From: Pseudomonadota bacterium
GTDB lineage: Bacteria > Pseudomonadota > Alphaproteobacteria > JACQOE01
Length of the DNA stretch: 64,000 nt
Assembly: GCA_016202695.1 (NCBI GenBank)
Contig: JACQOE010000007.1
Coordinates: 1-64,000, forward strand
Direction: 5' to 3'
Positions 58,746 through 64,000 of this stretch are shown here, piece after piece. Within the stretch, counting starts at the first letter, position 1; every line of letters starts with the position of its first letter. Made by a program: the position numbers and the translations under genes. A model generated the notes under the pieces. That model worked only from the letters and a program-made list of their open reading frames with translations, searched no databases and was not told the origin of the DNA.

Positions 58746-60401
58746 CTACACCCGGACCAAATGGACCTCGACCATGGTCCGCTTGCCGGCCTCGCGGAGC
58801 AACGCCCGGCGAAGCGCCACCCGCGCCGCCTCGCGGAGCGCGTCGTCGTCGCGCCGGAGCGACCGCGGCAGCCCCTCGACCGCCGCGCCGACCTGCTCGG
58901 CGACGACCGCGAGCCGGGGCGCGTCGCCCTCGCCGTCCAGAAGCCCGGGCGCGGCGACAAGGGGGTCGGCGGCCAGCCGGCCGTCGGCGTCCACCACCAC
59001 GGTCGCGACCGCGATGCCGCCGTACATCAGCCGGTAGCGGCTCCTCACCACCCGGCCCTCGAGCGGCAGCAGCCGGTTGCCGTCCACCGCCAGGCGCCCG
59101 GTGGACACGTGATCCACCACCTTGGCCGGCCCCGGCGCGAAGCGGATCATCTCGCCGTTGCCGACCAGGAGCCGCTGGGGCACGCCGCATTCCTCGGCCA
59201 CCCGGGCATGCTCGGACAGGTGCCGCCACTCGCCATGCACCGGAACGCTGATCCGCGGGCGGACGAGCTCGTACAGGCGGCTCACCTCGTCGCGGGCGGG
59301 ATGACCGGAGACGTGGACGAAATGGTCCTTCTCGGTCACCACCTCGACGCCCCGCCGGACGAGCGCGTTCTGCACCCGGCCGATCGCCCGCTCGTTGCCG
59401 GGAATGATGCGCGAGGAGAAGATGGCGACGTCGCCCTCGCCCAGCGCCAGGTCGGGATGGTCGCCGGCGGCGATCCGGGCCAGGGCCGCACGCGGCTCGC
59501 CCTGGCAACCGGTGCACAAAAGCAGCACCTTGTCGTCGGGCAGGCTGCCGACCTGGTCGGGGCCGACCGCGGGCGGAAGGTCGGCGAGATACCCGGTCTC
59601 CTTCGCAGCCTCGACGATCCGGAGCAGCGAGCGCCCGACCAGGGCGAACTGGCGGCCGTTGGCCAGCGCCGCCTTGGCCACGCTCTCGACGCGGGCGACG
59701 TTGGTTGCGAAGCAGGCCACCGCCACCCGGCCCCGGTAGCGGCCGATGAGCTCGGTCAGGCTCCGGCGCACCTCGGCCTCGGAGCCCGACTCGCCGGGGC
59801 GGAGCACGTTGGTCGAATCGCACACCATGGCGAGCACGCCCTCCTCGCCCAGGCGGCGGAAGCGGGCCTCGTCGACCGGCGCGCCGATCAGGGGCTCGGG
59901 ATCGAGCTTCCAGTCGCCGGTGTGCAGGATGGTGCCGAGCGGGGTGCGGAGCACGAGCGCGTTGGGCTCAGGGATCGAGTGGGTGACGGGGATCAGCTCG
60001 AGGTCGAAGGGTCCGACGCGGAAGCGCTCGCCGGGGCGGACCTCGGTGAGCGGCACCTCCTTCTCCAGGCCGACGTCGGCGAGCTTGCGCCGTAGCACCG
60101 CGGCGGCGAAGGCGGTGGCGTAGACCGGGCAGCGCAGCTCGGGCCAGAGATAGGGAACCGCGCCCAGATGGTCCTCGTGGGCGTGGGTCAGAACCAGGCC
60201 GGCAAGCTCGTCCCTGCGGTCGCGGATGAAGGTGGGATCGGCCATCATCACGTCGATCATCGGCGTCGAATCGTCGCCGAAGGTGACGCCGAGATCGACC
60301 ATCAGCCACCGGCCGGCGAGGCCGTAGAGGTACAGATTCATGCCGATCTCGCCCACTCCGCCGAGGGCGAGGAAGAGGAGCTCCCCGGACTTGCGCTTCA
60401 C
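58746..60401 (-). CDS. rnj: ribonuclease J
   Basis: 551 residues: metallo-beta-lactamase motif [25 protein letters not shown], beta-CASP domain ([32 protein letters not shown]) and [12 protein letters not shown] near residue 385. Exo/endoribonuclease of mRNA decay and rRNA maturation. GTG 60401 overlaps the coaX stop by four bases. Confidence 0.94.
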   Translation of the reverse strand: MKRKSGELLFLALGGVGEIGMNLYLYGLAGRWLMVDLGVTFGDDSTPMIDVMMADPTFIRDRRDELAGLVLTHAHEDHLGAVPYLWPELRCPVYATAFAAAVLRRKLADVGLEKEVPLTEVRPGERFRVGPFDLELIPVTHSIPEPNALVLRTPLGTILHTGDWKLDPEPLIGAPVDEARFRRLGEEGVLAMVCDSTNVLRPGESGSEAEVRRSLTELIGRYRGRVAVACFATNVARVESVAKAALANGRQFALVGRSLLRIVEAAKETGYLADLPPAVGPDQVGSLPDDKVLLLCTGCQGEPRAALARIAAGDHPDLALGEGDVAIFSSRIIPGNERAIGRVQNALVRRGVEVVTEKDHFVHVSGHPARDEVSRLYELVRPRISVPVHGEWRHLSEHARVAEECGVPQRLLVGNGEMIRFAPGPAKVVDHVSTGRLAVDGNRLLPLEGRVVRSRYRLMYGGIAVATVVVDADGRLAADPLVAAPGLLDGEGDAPRLAVVAEQVGAAVEGLPRSLRRDDDALREAARVALRRALLREAGKRTMVEVHLVRV

Positions 60402-61210
60402 CGGCCCTGCCTCGCGGTGCCGGTGGCGCGCCGGTGGACGATCACCAGGCCGCGGAGCGTGAGGTCCGGGTCGAGGTGGTCGATGGCCTCGCAGGCGCCG
60501 ACGAACAGGGGCGCGAGGCCGCCGGTCGCCAGCACCTCGATCTCGCCCGGGGCGGCGACGATGCCCTCGGCCACGCACTCCTCGCGGATGCGCCGCACCA
60601 TCCCCTCGACGAGCCCGACATAGCCCCAGAAGATGCCCGACTGCATGGCCGGCACCGTCGCCCTGCCGATCACCCGCGCCGGCCGCCTGACCGCCACCCG
60701 GGGAAGCTGGGCCGCGGCCTGGTGCAGCGCCTCGATCGAGAGATTGATGCCCGGCGAGATGGCCCCGCCGCGGTAGCTGCCCTCGCCGTCGACCACATCG
60801 AAGGTGGTGGCGGTGCCGAAATCGACCACGATCACCGGACGCCGGTAGGCGGCGTGGGCGGCGACGGCGTTGACCAGCCGGTCGGCTCCCACCTCCTCCG
60901 GCCGGTCGACCAGCACCTTGATGCCGAGGTCTACCCCGGGCTCGCCGATCACCAGCGGCTCGCAGCCGAAGTAGCGCTGGCACAGGCTCTTGATGTGGTA
61001 AAGCGCGGCCGGAACCACAGTGGCGATCACCGCCGCGGTCACGTCGCCGGGATCGAGACCGGCGCGCGACAGAAGATCGAGGAGCCAGACCGCGTACTCG
61101 TCGGCGGTGCGACCGGGGATGGTAGCGCCGCGCCACTGGCCCCGCCATGTCTCGCCGTCGTGGACCGCGAACACGATGTTGGTATTGCCCGAATCGACGA
61201 CGAGCAGCAT
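60398..61210 (-). CDS. coaX: type III pantothenate kinase
   Basis: 270 residues: ASKHA-fold motifs [44 protein letters not shown] and [10 protein letters not shown]. First step in coenzyme A synthesis. ATG 61210, 17 bases after birA. Confidence 0.95.
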   Translation of the reverse strand: MLLVVDSGNTNIVFAVHDGETWRGQWRGATIPGRTADEYAVWLLDLLSRAGLDPGDVTAAVIATVVPAALYHIKSLCQRYFGCEPLVIGEPGVDLGIKVLVDRPEEVGADRLVNAVAAHAAYRRPVIVVDFGTATTFDVVDGEGSYRGGAISPGINLSIEALHQAAAQLPRVAVRRPARVIGRATVPAMQSGIFWGYVGLVEGMVRRIREECVAEGIVAAPGEIEVLATGGLAPLFVGACEAIDHLDPDLTLRGLVIVHRRATGTARQGR

Positions 61211-61227
61211 AGGTGGCCCCGGACCGG

Positions 61228-61995
61228 CTAGCCGAAGAAGACTTCGCCCGCGCTCAGCTTGCGCTCGCCCCCGTCGGCGAGCCGCAGGACGAGGGCGCCG
61301 GCGGCGTCGATCCCGACGAAGGCGCCGCGGAGCGTCGCCTCGCCGGTTCGGAACTCGATCGGCCCCCCCAGCCCGCTGGCCCGTCCCTGCCAAGCGGCCC
61401 GGATCGGGGCGAAGCCCTCTTCCCGCCAAAGATGGAGCCACCGCTCCAGCGCCGCAAGGAGCGGCGCGAGCATGGCCTCCGGAGCCGGCGTCTCGCCGCC
61501 GGCGGCGGCGAGACTCGTCGCCCGATAGCCGGCGAGGGCCGGGAAATGCAGGATGTTGACCCCGATCCCGAGCACCAGCCAGCGGAACCAGGCGGTGCCG
61601 CCCCGCTCCTCGATCCCCTCCCCTTCGAGCAGGATACCGGCGACCTTGGCGCCGCCGAGCAGCACGTCGTTCGGCCACTTGCATTCCACCCCCAGCCCGG
61701 GCGGCGCGAAGCGCTCGACCGTCTCGGCGACGGCGAGGGCGGCGGCGAAGCTGGCCTCGGCGGTTCGGCTCGCCGGCATGCCGGGCACGACGAGGATGGA
61801 CGCGTAGAGGTTGCCGGGCGGGCTCTCCCAGGAGCGGCCGCGCCGCCCGCGCCCGGCGGTCTGGCGGCGGGCGAGGACCACGGTTCCGGCCGGAGCGCCC
61901 TGGCGCGCGAGCCTCCTGGCCTCGTCGTTGGTCGAGCCGACGGCGTCGAGGGCGACGACGTTGAAACCGGTCGCCGGCCCCGGGGCATGGGTCAT
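61228..61995 (-). CDS. birA: biotin-[acetyl-CoA-carboxylase] ligase
   Basis: 255 residues, ligase domain only (no N-terminal helix-turn-helix, so not a repressor): [54 protein letters not shown], and a C-terminal SH3-like part. ATG 61995 overlaps the nuoN stop (ATGA). Confidence 0.94.
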   Translation of the reverse strand: MTHAPGPATGFNVVALDAVGSTNDEARRLARQGAPAGTVVLARRQTAGRGRRGRSWESPPGNLYASILVVPGMPASRTAEASFAAALAVAETVERFAPPGLGVECKWPNDVLLGGAKVAGILLEGEGIEERGGTAWFRWLVLGIGVNILHFPALAGYRATSLAAAGGETPAPEAMLAPLLAALERWLHLWREEGFAPIRAAWQGRASGLGGPIEFRTGEATLRGAFVGIDAAGALVLRLADGGERKLSAGEVFFG

Positions 61996-63443
61996 CCGCC
62001 GAACAGCGCCGCCGCCGCCGCCGCCGCGCTGGAGAGGAGCGGCGCCGGATAGATGAAGAAGAAGGTGACGAAGAGCGTGGTCACCGCCAGGAGAGTCGTC
62101 ATCTCCAGTCCGATCGGCCGGTCGAACACCTCGCTCGGCTCGTCGAAGTACATGACCTTGACGATCCGCAGGTAGTAGTAGGCGGCCACCACGCTGGAAA
62201 CGACGCCGATCACGGCCAGCGTGTAGAGGCCGGCGTCGATCGCCGCCAGGAACACGTAGAGCTTGCCGAAGAAGCCGGCGAGCGGCGGCAGCCCGGCCAT
62301 CGAGAACATGAACACCGCCATCGCCAGCGCCATCATCGGATTGGTCTTCGCCAGCCCGGCGAGGCTGTCGATCTCCTCCACCATCTGGCCCTTCTGGCGC
62401 ATGCACAGGATGCAGGCGAAGCAGCCGGCATTCATGAACAGATAGATCGCCATGTAGATCAGCACCCCACGGATGCCCGACTCGTTGCCGACCGCGAGGC
62501 CGATGAGCGCGTAGCCAACATGGCCGATCGAGCTGTAGGCCATCAGCCGCTTGATGTTGGCCTGGTTGATGGCGGCGAGCGCGCCCAGGATCATCGACGC
62601 GATCGAGATCAGCACGATGATGCCCTGCCATCGGTCGAGCAGCGGTCCGAACGGCCCGACCATGACCCGGATGAAGAGCGAGACCGCGGCGATCTTGGGC
62701 GCAATGGAGAAGAAGGCGGTGACCGAGGTCGGCGCCCCCTCGTAGACGTCGGGGGTCCACATGTGGAAGGGCACCGCCGAGACCTTGAAGGAGAGTCCGG
62801 CGATCACGAACACCATGCCGACGATCACACCCAGCGACGGCGCCGCGCCGGCGGCGCGACCGAAGACGTCGGCGAGGCCGTAGAAGCCGGTCGTGCCGGC
62901 GAATCCGTAGACCAGCGAGCTGCCGTAGAGGATCATACCCGAGGCCACCGCGCCGAGGACGAAGTACTTGAGCCCGGCCTCGGTGGAGCGCGCCGAATCG
63001 CGCTGAAAGGCGGCGACCACGTACAGCGACAGGCTCTGCAGTTCGAGCCCGAGATAGAGCGCGATCAGGTCGTTGGCCGAGATCATCATCATCATGCCGA
63101 CGGTGGCGAACAGCATGAGGATGGGATATTCGAAGCGAGCGATGCCGATCCGCTCGATGTAGGAGAGCGACATCACGATCCCGGCCGCCGAGGCGAGGAT
63201 CACCAGGCTCTTCATGAACAGCGCGAAGCGGTCGACCACGAACTGCCCGGCGAAGGAGTCCTCGACGCCAGCGTTGAAGATCGGGAGCAGCAGCGCCGTC
63301 AGCACCAGCGCCGTGAGCGAGAGCAGCGTCACCATCCGGGTCGAGCGCTCGCCGCGGAACACGCCGAGCATGAGCAGCGCCATCGCCGCGACCGCGAGGA
63401 ACATCTCCGGGGTGGCGGGGAGGATGTTGAGCTCGTGGATCAT
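61992..63443 (-). CDS. nuoN: NADH-quinone oxidoreductase subunit N
   Basis: 483 residues with about 14 membrane helices; antiporter-like core with Lys/Glu in TM helices ([60 protein letters not shown]). Proton-pumping subunit of complex I. 18 bases after nuoM. Confidence 0.96.
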   Translation of the reverse strand: MIHELNILPATPEMFLAVAAMALLMLGVFRGERSTRMVTLLSLTALVLTALLLPIFNAGVEDSFAGQFVVDRFALFMKSLVILASAAGIVMSLSYIERIGIARFEYPILMLFATVGMMMMISANDLIALYLGLELQSLSLYVVAAFQRDSARSTEAGLKYFVLGAVASGMILYGSSLVYGFAGTTGFYGLADVFGRAAGAAPSLGVIVGMVFVIAGLSFKVSAVPFHMWTPDVYEGAPTSVTAFFSIAPKIAAVSLFIRVMVGPFGPLLDRWQGIIVLISIASMILGALAAINQANIKRLMAYSSIGHVGYALIGLAVGNESGIRGVLIYMAIYLFMNAGCFACILCMRQKGQMVEEIDSLAGLAKTNPMMALAMAVFMFSMAGLPPLAGFFGKLYVFLAAIDAGLYTLAVIGVVSSVVAAYYYLRIVKVMYFDEPSEVFDRPIGLEMTTLLAVTTLFVTFFFIYPAPLLSSAAAAAAALFGG

Positions 63444-63461
63444 CGCCGTCCTCCGCCCGCC

Positions 63462-64000
63462 TCAGCGCACCGCGACCGCAAGGCCCTTCGCCGCCTCGAG
63501 CGAGGCCTGGTAGTTGTCGATCAGCCCGGTGACCGAGGCCTCCATCACCCCCAGGAACGACGAGGGATAGATGCCCATCCAGAAGACCGCGGCGACGAGG
63601 GGCGCGAAGACCACCACCTCGCGCAGGCTGAGATCCTTGATCGCCAGGAGATCGGCCCTGGTGAGCTTGCCGAAGATCACCCGGCGGTAGAGCCACAGCA
63701 TGTAGGCGGCGCCAAGGATCATGCCGGTCGCCGCCAGCGCCGCCACCCAGGTGTCGACCAGGAAGGCGCCGACCAGCACCAGGAACTCGCCGATGAAACC
63801 GCTCGTCCCGGGCAATCCGACCGAGGCGAGGGTGAACACCATGAACACGAAGGCATAGAGCGGCATGCGGTGGACGAGGCCCTCGTAGCGGGCGATCTCG
63901 CGCGAGTGGAGGCGGTCGTAGACCACGCCGACGATCAGGAACAGGGCGGCCGAGACCACGCCGTGGCTCAGCATCTGGAACAGCGCCCCCTGCATGCCCT
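63462..64000 (-). CDS. nuoM: NADH-quinone oxidoreductase subunit M, C-terminal part (partial)
   Basis: The last 180 or so residues are visible; the gene runs beyond the right edge. Motifs: MLSHGVVSAALFLIVGVVYD, ASVGLPGTSGFIGEFLVLVG, AAYMLWLYRRVIFG. Complex I membrane subunit. Confidence 0.96.
   Translation of the reverse strand, partial: GMQGALFQMLSHGVVSAALFLIVGVVYDRLHSREIARYEGLVHRMPLYAFVFMVFTLASVGLPGTSGFIGEFLVLVGAFLVDTWVAALAATGMILGAAYMLWLYRRVIFGKLTRADLLAIKDLSLREVVVFAPLVAAVFWMGIYPSSFLGVMEASVTGLIDNYQASLEAAKGLAVAVR

Noticed and set aside
57987-60095. 702-codon plus-strand open frame opposite tag and rnj
   Set aside because: Antisense shadow of two recognised genes, with His/Arg/Asp-rich composition and no motifs.

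Overview
The window is a very GC-rich chromosomal segment of an alphaproteobacterium, probably a Rhodospirillales/Geminicoccales-like lineage. The evidence is the conserved run rpsB-tsf-pyrH-frr-uppS-cdsA-dxr-rseP-bamA-lpxD-fabZ-lpxA-lpxI-lpxB, the short alphaproteobacterial ProRS, LpxI in place of LpxH, a DUF1467-like protein, and the coaX-rnj pair beside nuoN. No rRNA, tRNA or CRISPR array was seen.

Layout. (1) 1-3.2 kb: the end of gltA, a hydantoinase-B-type gene, then a scar in which the 3' end of a gloA gene abuts a frameshifted remnant of a conjugation coupling ATPase. (2) 3.4-18.7 kb: an envelope-stress neighbourhood. It holds many small lipoproteins and secreted proteins, an MscS-type channel, a lone fliG, a bactofilin, a cNMP-binding protein, a Sel1-repeat lipoprotein, a glucosaminidase, an Lpp-like lipoprotein, and an OmpR-family two-component pair resembling ChvI/ChvG. 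Six promoters here share one geometry: GTCAC-like half-sites spaced by exactly 11 bp, with the -10 starting 28 nt after the start of the last half-site. One of these promoters feeds no gene. It precedes a stretch of about 100 nt that ends in a strong intrinsic terminator, which I read as a small RNA. (3) 19.1-33.0 kb: one cluster, all on the minus strand. A FixL/FixJ-like pair is followed by a cupredoxin-like protein, several c-type cytochromes, a CydA-like (bd-like) oxidase subunit without CydB, an EB_dh-type heme b protein, two tiny membrane proteins, a universal stress protein with extra C-terminal domains, a radical SAM protein and a protoporphyrinogen oxidase. An exact 24-bp direct repeat lies on each side of the block. 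(4) 33.0-34.8 kb: debris with an IS110-type fragment and a tandem-HTH gene broken by an amber codon. (5) 34.8-49.2 kb: gloA plus the lipid A, outer-membrane assembly, isoprenoid, phospholipid and translation operon, on the minus strand. (6) 49.6-64 kb: a CBS-BON protein, then dnaE, lolD, lolC/E, proS, tag, rnj, coaX, birA, nuoN and the end of nuoM.

How it fits together. In many alphaproteobacteria gltA and lpxB are close neighbours facing each other. Here they keep that orientation but lie about 35 kb apart, and the material between carries both an envelope-response regulon and a respiratory island. Direct repeats of the gloA 3' end and of a 24-bp element, together with conjugation and IS debris, suggest that at least part of this block arrived by integration.
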